From Leisingera sp. ANG-Vp (lineage in GTDB: Bacteria > Pseudomonadota > Alphaproteobacteria > Rhodobacterales > Rhodobacteraceae): 64,000 nucleotides of DNA. The DNA is taken from the NCBI RefSeq assembly GCF_000813725.1, contig NZ_JWLD01000002.1, forward strand, positions 62,001 through 126,000, read 5' to 3'. This document shows, piece after piece, positions 30,577-40,330 of this stretch; the stretch's first letter is position 1, and the number at the start of each line of letters is the position of its first letter. Position numbers and translations under genes: made by a program. The notes beneath the pieces were generated by a model. That model saw only the letters and a program-made list of their open reading frames with translations, was not told where the DNA came from and ran no database searches.

Positions 30577-32292
30577 ATGGGTATTGTTGAAGATACGCTC
30601 GAAATTCTCAGAACTGCCGACACACTGTCGGATCGGGCTCTGCGTGACTTGGCCCAAAACCTTCCCTCTGACTACGCGATAACATACACTTTTGCTGCGG
30701 AGATTGGCCCAGATGGAGCTCCTTTGAATGCGGGCGCGGAATTGGCGCGAACATGGGTTTATGACTCATCAGGTGGCAGAACTGGGATCACGGTAGGAGC
30801 AATTACCGCGGGCACCTCGGACGGCCTACCGTTTGAGGGTGCCGTCGAAATTGGTATTGCTCGTATTGGAGAATCAGGTGTTTCATCAATTAGCGGTTTC
30901 GCCGCAACCGTTGAAGGCGGGTTTATTACCGGTGCTGGGTTAACCCTTCCGTTGCGTTTTTTCGATTATGCAGAAACCGCTTTAGAAATGTTTGATTCAG
31001 TGACAGCAGGCGACATTGCTGCCGCAGCGGAATTACTGGAAATTGCCCCGGATGGAACAGTACTTTTCTTTTCGAATGGTCTTCAAGGCGGTAGAGGTGT
31101 AGAAATCAGCCTTGGAGTATCAGATCGAACTTGGTCCCCAGAAGCCTTAGTAACAGCCTATACGATCGAACAAGCTTTCCAATCGGGACTCTCCGTTCCT
31201 GATGCATTGCTAGAACTCCTGGCTAGAAACCCGGAGCTACTAGGAAACGAAGAATTTCAGGAAATGGTTCGGGATGAGATCGCTGGTAAGCTTGGAGCAG
31301 ACGCGTATCTCAACTTCAATACGCAAGCAACACGAGTGCTTGTCGATTTAGGTCATGCAGATCTTGTGCCGGTTCCCGAAGAACCACTGTGCTTTGCTGC
31401 CCAAACCTACATCGACATGTGGCCGCTCGATAACGATCTTAAACTCGGACCGGACGGTATTTTCGATCAGAATGAAGTGCGATCAAAAATCTGGACGAAG
31501 CCCATTGAGTCGATCAAAGCTGGCGACATAGTCGTGTCATTCGACGAGAGGGGCAACCTCGTCCCCGGTCCAGTCGCCCAAACTTTCCAGAACGAAGCCA
31601 AAATACTGCTGAACTTCCACGGCACCCACGTGACCCCCGGCCACGTCTATTTTCGCCAGGACAGCAAGAAGTCCTGCAAGTTCGAAACCTTGATCGATGT
31701 ACTGCGCGACGATGGCGTGATCCAGCATCAAGACGGATCGCTGATCCGTGCCGCTACCAACGTGCCCGTTGGCGATCCGCGCGACGGTTTCGTAAAAGCA
31801 GTCACAGGGCCCCGCAATGCCGACGGTAGCGTGGAAGTCCGGGACCAGGGCCGCATCCGGCTTGGAACCCGTTTCATCGTGAACGGCAAACGCTCTTTTG
31901 CCGTGGCTGATCTGATCGAAGCTATGGGCGGAATTGTTGGAGAAGACGGGCTGATCCGGTTTGACGATGGCGCTTCGATGCCGTTCCATTGGGAATCCGG
32001 CGATACGCTACCGAAGCCTGAGGATTATATTCTCGAATGCTCTGGCACAACTTTGGAAGACATTTACAAAGCTGCGGAATGGGAAGATCAACGCCCGCAA
32101 ATGCCTGCGCCTGCGGTTCTGGATGGCGGACCGGTACAGCCGTTGTCTGATGCCGCGCTTTCCACCATGCCTCGCAATGAGCCGCTGGAGATTAAACCAG
32201 CTGCACCTGCGGGGGAGAGACAGACGCTCAATCGCAAACAGCGCCGGGCGCTGGCCAGCAAGGGCCGGTCCCTGCCGCGGCAGTTGAACTGA
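30577..32292 (+). CDS. Hint-N domain protein (N-terminal half of a hedgehog/intein fold)
   Basis: 571 residues. Residues 1-270 form an unrecognised Gly/Ala-rich region without a signal peptide. A Hint N-terminal half follows: the block-A-like nucleophile Cys272 in PLCFAAQTYIDMWP, the IESIKAGDIVVSFDERGNLVP strand (normal for Hint) and block B GTHVTPGHVYF (Thr353, His356). No Hint C-terminal block with a final His-Asn is present in this protein; one occurs instead at the start of the RTX protein two genes downstream. The C-terminal tail is basic (LNRKQRRALASKGRSLPRQ). The ATG at 30577 follows the previous stop by one base. Confidence 0.7.
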   Translation: MGIVEDTLEILRTADTLSDRALRDLAQNLPSDYAITYTFAAEIGPDGAPLNAGAELARTWVYDSSGGRTGITVGAITAGTSDGLPFEGAVEIGIARIGESGVSSISGFAATVEGGFITGAGLTLPLRFFDYAETALEMFDSVTAGDIAAAAELLEIAPDGTVLFFSNGLQGGRGVEISLGVSDRTWSPEALVTAYTIEQAFQSGLSVPDALLELLARNPELLGNEEFQEMVRDEIAGKLGADAYLNFNTQATRVLVDLGHADLVPVPEEPLCFAAQTYIDMWPLDNDLKLGPDGIFDQNEVRSKIWTKPIESIKAGDIVVSFDERGNLVPGPVAQTFQNEAKILLNFHGTHVTPGHVYFRQDSKKSCKFETLIDVLRDDGVIQHQDGSLIRAATNVPVGDPRDGFVKAVTGPRNADGSVEVRDQGRIRLGTRFIVNGKRSFAVADLIEAMGGIVGEDGLIRFDDGASMPFHWESGDTLPKPEDYILECSGTTLEDIYKAAEWEDQRPQMPAPAVLDGGPVQPLSDAALSTMPRNEPLEIKPAAPAGERQTLNRKQRRALASKGRSLPRQLN

Positions 32293-32302
32293 GGGTACCT
32301 GC

Positions 32303-32689
32303 ATGACGGATCAGAAGGGCACGTTTCCCACCGTTGACGCACAGACCTTTGCATCTGTCATGGGCCAGGCTGTCTGGCTCATGGCAATGTCCAAGGACCA
32401 CCGCGAGTTGCCGATCAAAACTGTCGAGGAACTGCTGTCGCCGGCGATCCTGTTGAAGCAGTTCCGACTGTATTCGCAAGGCAAGCAGCCACTCGCCTTT
32501 GTTATCTGGGCCAGCGTGTCCGACGAAATCAAGGCGCGGCTAGACAGCGGCGGGAAGTTGCAGGAGCTGACCGAGTGGCGCTCGGGGGCAAACATTGTCG
32601 TTGTTGAATGTATTTCGCCGCTGCATCCGGCAGACACATTCATTGAGAAATTCATGGCTTCCGCTCAGGAAGCCCAGGCGAACGCATAA
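32303..32689 (+). CDS. HlyC/RtxC-type toxin-activating lysine acyltransferase
   Basis: 128-residue protein matching the RTX toxin acyltransferase family, which moves a fatty acyl group from acyl-ACP to internal lysines of the protoxin in the cytoplasm. Conserved parts are GQAVWLMAMSKDHRELPI (His of the catalytic pair), LSPAILLKQFRLYS, PLAFVIWASVSDE and LTEWRSGANIVVVECISP. HlyC is about 170 residues, so this is a short form; the usual catalytic Asp before the ISP segment appears as Glu in VECISP. It lies 10 bases after the Hint-N gene and 18 before the RTX gene. Confidence 0.8.
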   Translation: MTDQKGTFPTVDAQTFASVMGQAVWLMAMSKDHRELPIKTVEELLSPAILLKQFRLYSQGKQPLAFVIWASVSDEIKARLDSGGKLQELTEWRSGANIVVVECISPLHPADTFIEKFMASAQEAQANA

Positions 32690-32707
32690 GCGCAAAAAGA
32701 GATTCTA

Positions 32708-35700
32708 ATGACCGATATTCTGATCCCGGCAGGGACCCGTATTGCTGCATTTGACGCAACCGCTGCTATGCAAGCCATTGGCGCCGGCGGCAGTACTGGA
32801 GCGGCTCTGGATTTTACCGAAGGCTCTCGGCTGAGCACCTCGGGGCACAAAGTCTACAACTTCGAGGTGGCAGGTACCCACACCTACATAGCCGATGGCA
32901 TCCGGGTGCATAACAAGTCGGTTTTGTCATTTTTGACACCCGGGGAAACTATCGTTCCGGGTTCGTGGAAGGACACAGACGGAGACGGGGACTGGGATTA
33001 CTACCTAGCCATTGTGGATGATGGATTTGGTATTGTTGAAGTCGTGTCCCAGAACGGTGAAAACGAAGACACAACCATCGTAACAAAAGACTACGTTTAC
33101 ACGCGTGACGGTAAGCGTATTCAGCTGGTTCAGGAGGATACAATTGTCCGGAACCCAGAAACGGGCGACGAGGTTGTCACGAGTGTCCTCACACACGCGG
33201 ATTTGGACGGGATGCGCTTCGGCGAGCAAACCGCCCAGGCCCTGACGCCGTTCCTGGCCAGGGCTCTTATTGGCGACGACGCTGGGTTCCTGGAAACTGT
33301 GGCCGTCGACACAATTCTTGACACAGTGCTTGGCAACCTCGGCGAGGCTGGGGGCGGGATTCTCCATCACAGCTTCCTCGAGGCGGACACCAATGGAACT
33401 GTTATCGAGCGGCTTACGGAAATCAGTTTCGAAGACTTTGGCAGCGAGCTGGTTCTCAACGGTGTGAACAGTACGGTTTCGGTTATCAACAGCCTGATCA
33501 TGGCTGAGATTTTTGAGAGCGTCGAAGTTGACGGCGTTCCGGGTGCCATCTTTGAAGCTGCCACAAGTGCAGGACTAAACGTTCTGCTGTCCAACGGTGC
33601 AGACAAGCTGCTGGAGAGCCTTTTTGGGCACCTGCCTGCGGACAGCTTCTGGGGAGGGATTTCACAAAGCTATTCCGGCGCAACCCTTCCGGATCCGCTC
33701 ACATTGGTTGTCAATGCGGTGATCAATGAAATTCTTCCTGATCTGGAAACCTTTGAGGGTGCGCTAGCCTCCGCCGGTACAACTGCGCTTACAACTGCTT
33801 ACTTGATGGCGACATTCGAGAAAATGGCAACCTATGTTGCTGGCCCAATCGGTGCCGTTGTTGGTTTGTTGGTCGGAAAGGTCTTTGATTTCCTCTTTGA
33901 CAAGGACCCTCAGGCCTGGACCAATGTCGGCTTCGACGAGGAAACAGGCCGGTTCAAGGTGCTGGATACCTGGCAGGACGACGGCGGCAATGTAGAGCTG
34001 TCACGCAGTCTGGCGGAAACCTATGTCGAGGGCATGAACGGCTTCATTGATGCAGTTAAAGCCCAAAGCCACAATTTTGATGATCTGGGACAGTGGTCCT
34101 TTGGACACTATGAAAGCGCACTGAAGAACGCTGGCGCCGGCGGGCAGACGTTTGCCGATTTCCAGGCGACCTATATCAACGCCTATGTGAATGACTTGGC
34201 TGATGTTCAGCTGCAGGATGGCCAAAGGACGGCGGTGAGAGCGCTTGAGGCGATCGAAGTGGAACGCCTGATGCATGAGTTTCAAAACTTCGGCAAGTAC
34301 AAGGGGGTTCTGGATGCGGTCGCGGCTATGGAAGAGCCTGGCGCGGGCACTTTCACACTGACCCGCGAGCCGGGTATGCCTGATCATCCCGCTTATGGCT
34401 TAACGTTCAGCTGGTCGGCAGATCAGAACTTTTCACAGCGGTTTGAGGCATTCTTGGATGCAGCGGTGAGACAAGCATACGCAACCTTGAAGGCTCAGTT
34501 CACCACCAAAGAGCGAGACCTTCCACCGGCAACGGATTGGAATGGTTTGGTTGCAGCAATGCAGGAAGCGTTGCCGTTTTTTGAAATCGCGGAACGGCCC
34601 ACAAAGATCCACTACGGGGACAAAGTTGATCGTGTGGTTACGGTCTCATGGGAAGAGTTCTTGGAGCCGAAGGTCAAAGTAGAAAAAGATTATTGGGTAA
34701 CGACTTACGAGCCTCAAAAGATGATTGGTTCGGTATCTCCGATTACTGGTCAGCAGGACATCCTTGATCAATTTGGCATCGAAGAGGCGTTGTTTTTCAC
34801 TGAGGCGCAGATCTACCAGCTAATTAACTCCAACCTCCAGATCGCTACGGATTACCATAGTTATCTGGAGAACACCGAGGAAGTTAATACGCTAATCACC
34901 ACCGCACCGAATTCGACCTTGACGGCAGGCTGGATTGCGACGCTGACGGCGGCAGAAGAAATGGGGCTGAATGATCGCTACAACCTGACCGGCGACGGCA
35001 TTGATAACGTCTTCTACACTGCTGATGGCAACGATGTCATACGCGGTGAAAGCGGGCACGATCTGATCAAGACCTATGGTGGCAACGACAAAATTTATGG
35101 TGGCACCGAGTATGACACCATCCATGCCGGGAGCGGAAATGACACGGTCTGGGGCGACAATGGCCGCGACGTCATCTACTTGGAAGAAGGTGATGATGTC
35201 TTCCATGACAACGATCAGAATGACACCCATGGCCGTGACATAGTTTATGGCGGCGGCGGCGAGGATACGCTGAACGGCGGAGGGGGCAACGACACGCTGC
35301 ATGGCGGTGGCGGAGCCGACTCCATCGTGGGCGGCATCGGCCATGACGAGATTAATGGCGGAACCGAGTATGACACCATCCAGGCCGGAGATGGAAACGA
35401 CACCGTTTGGGGCGGCAACGGGCGGGACAGTATCGGTCTCGGCGATGGCGATGACATCTTCTGGGACAACGATCAAAAAGGTGAAGCCGGCCGTGACACC
35501 GTCAATGGCGGAAATGGCAAGGATGTGCTCAACGGTGCTGGCGGTGCGGATGAGCTCTATGGCGGCAGCGGTGAAGATACTGTCATTGGCGGGGCCGGGA
35601 ATGACGCGCTCTATGGCGGCGGTCAGGACGACGAGCTTTACGGCGGCAGCGGCGACGATACGCACAAAGCCGGCGACGGGAATGATCTTCTGCGTGATGA

Positions 35701-38700
35701 TGGCGGCAAGGATTCTTTCGACGGCGGCAGCGGTGAAGACACGGTGTCCTACTTCGGTCACGGCGCAGGGATGACGGTTAACCTGGACACCGGTGCTAAC
35801 AGCGGCGGCGACACCTATGTCAGCATTGAGCACCTGGAGGGATCGGACCTCGCGGCTGACTATCTGACGGGCAATTCCGCTGGAAACTGGCTGAACGGCC
35901 AATCCGGCAGCGATACCCTGGCTGGGCTGGCGGGACAGGACACGCTGCGCGGTGAGCAGGGCAACGACAAGCTCTACGGCGGTGATGACTACGACCGGCT
36001 TTATGGCGACGAAGGCCGGGATACGCTGAAAGGCGGCAACGGTAACGACTTCCTGCAGGGCGGCGCCGGTGCGGACTCGCTGGATGGCGGGTCCGGGCAT
36101 GACCGGGCGAACTATGCCAATTCCGCTGCAGCGATCTCGATCAACCTGGAAACCGGCACATTCGCTGGCGGCGATGCCGAGGGCGACACGCTGACCTCCA
36201 TTGAAGAGATCCACGGGTCTGCCTTCGGCGATACCCTGACGGGTGGAACCGGAAACATCAAACTGCACGGCCATGATGGCAATGACCGGCTGCAGGGCAA
36301 GGATGGCGCTGACAAGCTGTTCGGCGGTGCGGACAAGGATACCCTGCACGGCGGCGCCGGCAACGACTCCCTCGAAGGCAACGACGGCGACGACCGGCTT
36401 TACGGCAACTCGGGGGACGACACGCTTCTGGGCGGTGACGGCGACGATTACCTGCGCGACGACGGCGGCATCGACGTCTTTGACGGCGGCGAGGGTTCGG
36501 ACACCGTGTCCTATTATGGCCACGGCGAAGGGGTGACGGTGAACCTGAACGATGGATCCAACAGCAGCGGCGACAGCTACACCAGCATCGAGAACGTCCT
36601 GGGGTCGAGCAATTTTGCGGACTCTCTGACCGGCAGTTCGGACGCGAACAGGCTAAAGGGCAGCGGCGGCGATGATACGCTGCACGGGCTGGGCGGGACC
36701 GACACGCTGGAAGGCGGCAGCGGCGACGACCGCCTGTACGGCGGCAGCGGCAGCGACACGCTTCTGGGCGGCGATGGCAATGACTATCTGCGCGACGAAA
36801 ACGGCCAGGATAGCTTCGATGGTGGCGACGGCGAAGACACTGTCTCTTACTATGGCGACAGCAGCGGCGTCACTGTGAACCTGGCAACCGGCGCCAACAA
36901 CGACGGAGACAGCTACAGTAGTATCGAGCACCTGATGGGGTCGAATAAGGCGGCTGATGACCTGACCGGCGATGCCGGGGCGAACCGGCTCCAAGGGTTG
37001 ATTGGCAACGACACGCTGCGCGGCGGCGATGGCAATGACACACTGCAAGGTGGTGATGGCAATGACATCCTGTCTGGAGAAAGAGGGGACGACCTGCTGG
37101 AAGGCGGTGCTGGCAACGACACCCTTCACGCCTCGGCCTCCGGCGAAAATGACTATGGCAAGGATACGCTAGATGGCGGCGCGGGTGATGATGTCCTCTA
37201 TGGCGCCAACTCCAAACAGCTTCTGGCCGGCGGTGACGGCAATGACACCCTGTACGGCGGCAATGACTATGGATCCGCTGATAAGGATACCCTCAAAGGC
37301 GGCGCAGGCAATGACCTGCTTGAATCGGGCCAGACCCGGGCCACGGATGCTTCGCATCAGGCCAATGGTGACCAACTGTATGGCGAAGACGGCGACGATA
37401 CGCTGAACGGCGGAACCGCGGATGACCGCCTGGACGGGGGCGAAGGCAAAGACCGGCTCTACGGCTTTGAGGGCAGCGACACGCTGCTGGGCGGCGGTGG
37501 CAACGACTACCTGCAAGGCGGCGCTGGTGCGGATACGCTGGATGGCGGTAGCGGCTATGACCGGGTAAGCTATGCTGCCTCTGCCGCGGGGGTAGTAGTT
37601 GATTTGACCTTGGGCACCGGCAGCGGCGGCGACGCCCAGAATGACACGCTGATCTCGATTGAAGAGGCCTATGGATCTGATTTCAATGACACGCTGACCG
37701 GCAACAGTGCCAACAACAAGCTGCATGGTCTGGATGGCAAGGACAAGTTCTACGGCAAAGACGGGAACGACACCATCAATGGCGGCGGTGGCAATGACAC
37801 ACTCTATGGCGACGGTGGCAATGACTCGTTGAATGCCGGAGATGGGGATGACTTCCTACGCGGCGGTACTGGAGCCGACACTCTGGATGGGGGTTCCGGC
37901 CGTGACCGAGTGAATTACCAGAGCTCTTCCGCTGGGGTCACAGTCAGCCTGATCACGGGTACGGGCTCTGGCGGTGAAGCGGAAGGGGATGTGCTGAGCA
38001 ATATCGAGAGGATCTGGGGGTCTGATCACGGCGACACCCTGACTGGCGATGGCGGCGCCAACGATCTTTACGGCTTGCGAGGTGATGACCGGCTAGTTGG
38101 TGATGCGGGCAATGACGCGCTCTATGGTGGCGATGGCGACGACACTCTGATCGGCGGTATCGGAGCCGACTCACTATACGGCGGCAGCGGCATCGACCTG
38201 GTTAGCTATGAATTTGCTGGCACTGCGGTCACTGTCGATCTGGAAAACAATGCCTCGAATTCTGGCCAGGCGGATGGCGATGTGCTTACCGGCATCGAGA
38301 ACCTTAAGGGCAGCAGCAAAGCGGATGTCCTGGAAGGCGACAGCGCCGCCAACTTCATCTGGGGTTCCCAGGGCGCCGACTCGATTCGCGGCGAAAGCGG
38401 GAACGACACGCTTTACGGCGGCAGCCAGAGCGACACGGTAGACGGCGGAACCGGCAATGACAGCCTGCGCGGCGATGCAGGAAACGATCTGCTGGAAGGC
38501 CGCGGTGGCCAGGATACCCTGGACGGCGGCACCCACGCCGACACTCTGCGCGGCGGCGTCGGCAATGACACGCTGATCGGCGGCGGTGGGTCGGATACCT
38601 TTGTCTTTGAACGCAATTTCGACCATGACAGGATCAGTGATTTTGCCGACGACAGCGACATGATCGAGCTCCGAGGCATGGGTTTTGCCAATGTCTCTGA

Positions 38701-38821
38701 TGCGCTGAGCAATGCATCGGAAACGGGCGGCAACGTGGTGTTTGACTTCGGAAATGGCGACAAGCTGACGGTTCTGAATACCAGCATCTCGTCGCTTCAG
38801 GACGACATCATCCTGACCTGA
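32708..38821 (+). CDS. Giant RTX calcium-binding protein with N-terminal Hint-C motif
   Basis: 2037 residues. Residues 47-71 carry a Hint/intein C-terminal block: VYNFEVAGTHTYIADG then IRVHN (His68-Asn69) followed by Lys-Ser. A hydrophobic stretch near 375-400 (VAGPIGAVVGLLVG) recalls the membrane-inserting part of RTX cytolysins. From about 762 to 1960 it is RTX nonapeptides (GGxGxDxLx), interrupted by seven modules of the type SYxxxxxxVTVNLxTG...IExLxGS. The last 75 residues (DTFVFERNFDHDRISDF... ending ISSLQDDIILT) look like a type I secretion signal. No HlyB/HlyD transporter is encoded nearby. Probably an acylated secreted toxin or adhesin. Confidence 0.88.
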   Translation: MTDILIPAGTRIAAFDATAAMQAIGAGGSTGAALDFTEGSRLSTSGHKVYNFEVAGTHTYIADGIRVHNKSVLSFLTPGETIVPGSWKDTDGDGDWDYYLAIVDDGFGIVEVVSQNGENEDTTIVTKDYVYTRDGKRIQLVQEDTIVRNPETGDEVVTSVLTHADLDGMRFGEQTAQALTPFLARALIGDDAGFLETVAVDTILDTVLGNLGEAGGGILHHSFLEADTNGTVIERLTEISFEDFGSELVLNGVNSTVSVINSLIMAEIFESVEVDGVPGAIFEAATSAGLNVLLSNGADKLLESLFGHLPADSFWGGISQSYSGATLPDPLTLVVNAVINEILPDLETFEGALASAGTTALTTAYLMATFEKMATYVAGPIGAVVGLLVGKVFDFLFDKDPQAWTNVGFDEETGRFKVLDTWQDDGGNVELSRSLAETYVEGMNGFIDAVKAQSHNFDDLGQWSFGHYESALKNAGAGGQTFADFQATYINAYVNDLADVQLQDGQRTAVRALEAIEVERLMHEFQNFGKYKGVLDAVAAMEEPGAGTFTLTREPGMPDHPAYGLTFSWSADQNFSQRFEAFLDAAVRQAYATLKAQFTTKERDLPPATDWNGLVAAMQEALPFFEIAERPTKIHYGDKVDRVVTVSWEEFLEPKVKVEKDYWVTTYEPQKMIGSVSPITGQQDILDQFGIEEALFFTEAQIYQLINSNLQIATDYHSYLENTEEVNTLITTAPNSTLTAGWIATLTAAEEMGLNDRYNLTGDGIDNVFYTADGNDVIRGESGHDLIKTYGGNDKIYGGTEYDTIHAGSGNDTVWGDNGRDVIYLEEGDDVFHDNDQNDTHGRDIVYGGGGEDTLNGGGGNDTLHGGGGADSIVGGIGHDEINGGTEYDTIQAGDGNDTVWGGNGRDSIGLGDGDDIFWDNDQKGEAGRDTVNGGNGKDVLNGAGGADELYGGSGEDTVIGGAGNDALYGGGQDDELYGGSGDDTHKAGDGNDLLRDDGGKDSFDGGSGEDTVSYFGHGAGMTVNLDTGANSGGDTYVSIEHLEGSDLAADYLTGNSAGNWLNGQSGSDTLAGLAGQDTLRGEQGNDKLYGGDDYDRLYGDEGRDTLKGGNGNDFLQGGAGADSLDGGSGHDRANYANSAAAISINLETGTFAGGDAEGDTLTSIEEIHGSAFGDTLTGGTGNIKLHGHDGNDRLQGKDGADKLFGGADKDTLHGGAGNDSLEGNDGDDRLYGNSGDDTLLGGDGDDYLRDDGGIDVFDGGEGSDTVSYYGHGEGVTVNLNDGSNSSGDSYTSIENVLGSSNFADSLTGSSDANRLKGSGGDDTLHGLGGTDTLEGGSGDDRLYGGSGSDTLLGGDGNDYLRDENGQDSFDGGDGEDTVSYYGDSSGVTVNLATGANNDGDSYSSIEHLMGSNKAADDLTGDAGANRLQGLIGNDTLRGGDGNDTLQGGDGNDILSGERGDDLLEGGAGNDTLHASASGENDYGKDTLDGGAGDDVLYGANSKQLLAGGDGNDTLYGGNDYGSADKDTLKGGAGNDLLESGQTRATDASHQANGDQLYGEDGDDTLNGGTADDRLDGGEGKDRLYGFEGSDTLLGGGGNDYLQGGAGADTLDGGSGYDRVSYAASAAGVVVDLTLGTGSGGDAQNDTLISIEEAYGSDFNDTLTGNSANNKLHGLDGKDKFYGKDGNDTINGGGGNDTLYGDGGNDSLNAGDGDDFLRGGTGADTLDGGSGRDRVNYQSSSAGVTVSLITGTGSGGEAEGDVLSNIERIWGSDHGDTLTGDGGANDLYGLRGDDRLVGDAGNDALYGGDGDDTLIGGIGADSLYGGSGIDLVSYEFAGTAVTVDLENNASNSGQADGDVLTGIENLKGSSKADVLEGDSAANFIWGSQGADSIRGESGNDTLYGGSQSDTVDGGTGNDSLRGDAGNDLLEGRGGQDTLDGGTHADTLRGGVGNDTLIGGGGSDTFVFERNFDHDRISDFADDSDMIELRGMGFANVSDALSNASETGGNVVFDFGNGDKLTVLNTSISSLQDDIILT
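34993..38600 (+). repeat. RTX nonapeptide repeat tract within the gene
   Basis: About 3.6 kb of in-frame degenerate repeats encoding GG-x-G-x-D-x-L units, with seven longer interspersed modules that start at roughly 35.7, 36.1, 36.5, 36.8, 37.55, 37.9 and 38.2 kb. The repeats are protein-level and diverged at the DNA level. Confidence 0.85.
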
Positions 38822-39184
38822 TCAAGTAGACCCAAGCCCCGCGTAACGCCGGGGCTTGGGTCTTGTTTAATAGCAAGTTAGTTTCTTGTGTCATCTCGCT
38901 TTATGTTGCGTCTCATCTTGAAGCGGGTTCAGGATGTGGTATATTTCACCAATAACCGAATTGCGCGTGTATCGCATGGCTCCGGGCCTGCCACATGGCG
39001 TACCTGACGGGATAATCAGGAACAGATGGAGCTAAAGGGCTCCGTCACTGACGCTCTCATTAGTTGCTATATGTCTACTCTGGATTGCTTTTTTTCAGAG
39101 GCAGAGATTACAGATTGCTGGGCAAAGTAAGGTCAAAATAGGAACGCTTATAGATTTTTTTGAACTGAACACCGGAGGTTCGAC
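38822..39184. other. Intergenic region after the RTX gene
   Basis: Apart from the terminator at its left end, this AT-richer stretch shows no gene. The only other feature is the ribosome binding site GGAGGT just before the next gene. Confidence 0.4.
38831..38867 (+). terminator. Intrinsic terminator of the RTX operon
   Basis: Stem CCCAAGCCCCG/CGGGGCTTGGG around an 8-base loop, followed by TCTTGTTT, ten bases after the RTX stop. It marks the end of the operon that begins at 30273. Confidence 0.88.
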
Positions 39185-39721
39185 ATGCCTAGGAATGTAG
39201 GGATTTCAAGTAGAGTAGTTGAGATCTGCGCATTGGTTACTTCTGTAGCCGCTGTGGCGGTCGCAGTTTCAACAGAGTTCTCTCAAAGAAGACACATGCG
39301 TTTATCGGTAACGCCGATACCAACAATCATCTCCACGCAGACGCGGGAAGAGTTCTCAATTGACGTTTTAAACCAGGGTGTTGGTCCGTTGATCGTGCAG
39401 GGGATCAGCTTTGTCGATAAGTATGGAAACAGAAGAGAGGCGGCAATTGTAGAGGCCGAATATCAAGCAATCGTAGGCAACATTGTTCTTCATGACTTGG
39501 AACCACCTTCCGCAATTGCAGCAGGGGAAAAGCGCTCTCTGATCAGGTTTCTACCGGCCGAAGGCAATGCCTCCGAGCAACTAACCAACCAAGCTCTCCG
39601 CGCAGATACGGACGAGCTTAAGGTGGTGGTGAAATACACAGATGTTTACGAGACAAGGTTTGAGAACTATGTCTACACTGTCGAAAAGCAGGATGGTGCG
39701 GACGTCTTTCCAGTGAATTAG
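39185..39721 (+). CDS. Membrane-anchored hypothetical protein
   Basis: 178 residues with one N-terminal membrane segment (VVEICALVTSVAAVAVAVS, about 11-29) and a predicted extracytoplasmic or cytoplasmic beta-rich part with DVLNQGVGPLIVQGISFVDKYGN, resembling an immunoglobulin-like strand pattern. A strong GGAGGT lies before the ATG, so the gene is probably real. I do not recognise a family. It stands alone between the RTX terminator and the phage remnant. Confidence 0.6.
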   Translation: MPRNVGISSRVVEICALVTSVAAVAVAVSTEFSQRRHMRLSVTPIPTIISTQTREEFSIDVLNQGVGPLIVQGISFVDKYGNRREAAIVEAEYQAIVGNIVLHDLEPPSAIAAGEKRSLIRFLPAEGNASEQLTNQALRADTDELKVVVKYTDVYETRFENYVYTVEKQDGADVFPVN

Positions 39722-39927
39722 TCAAGCTGTTTTGCCATTGTGCACTTTGGGCAGAGATTTTTACTCTGATTGAAGTAGTCGAATACTCTTATGGGAAAGG
39801 CAGAGCAGAGCTTGCACTAAGGCAATATCGTTCACTGGCAAGATGCCGGTTCATCAGTGAGCGAATTGCAAAAAGTGAACCTTTCGGGCTGTGTCCCGCC
39901 GTCCTCTAATAATTCAGGAAGTCGAAC

Positions 39928-40299
39928 GTGGCGCTCACTGCAAAGCAGGAGCGTTTCGTTGCGGAATACCTCATCGACCTGAACGCTACACAGGCGGCCA
40001 TCAGGGCAGGATACAGCGCCAAGACCGCGCATTCGGTCGGGCATGAGAACCTGAGAAAACCTGAAATCGCGAAAGCGATCCAAGAGGCCCAAGCGAAGCG
40101 TTCAGAGAAGACAGGAATTACTCAGGAGCGAGTGCTGCAGGAGCTGGCCCGCATCGGTTTCGCGGACATCCGCAAGGTTGTAGCGTGGGGCCGCAGCCCG
40201 ATTGATGCGGAAGCGGAGGAAGCGGATCCGAACGGCTTGGGGGCGACCACCACCCGGACGCGGGCAGTTACTTCGTCTACCAGAAAATGCCGGTCGTGA
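39928..40299 (+). pseudogene. Phage terminase small subunit, 3' part lost
   Basis: The first 100 or so residues match the Terminase_2 family: LTAKQERFVAEYLIDLNATQAAIRAGYSAKTAHSVGHENLRKPEIAKAIQEA. The frame then runs into unrelated sequence (GATTTRTRAVTSS). In another frame the DNA at 40245-40334 encodes a different phage tail-end, HPDAGSYFVYQKMPVVKL, ending at TGA. This suggests an internal deletion joined the start of the small terminase to the end of the gene that preceded the portal gene. Confidence 0.75.
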
Positions 40300-40330
40300 A
40301 ACTGGACTTCAAAGTGCAGGAGCTCAGGCT

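Noticed and set aside
34892-36523. 543-codon minus-strand frame opposite the RTX repeats
   Set aside because: Its Val/Ala/Ile-rich repeats mirror the RTX codon pattern; no start signals.
34993-38600. Regular repeats suggesting CRISPR or satellite DNA
   Set aside because: Period is in codons (nonapeptides) with variable DNA, inside one long reading frame; no spacer structure.
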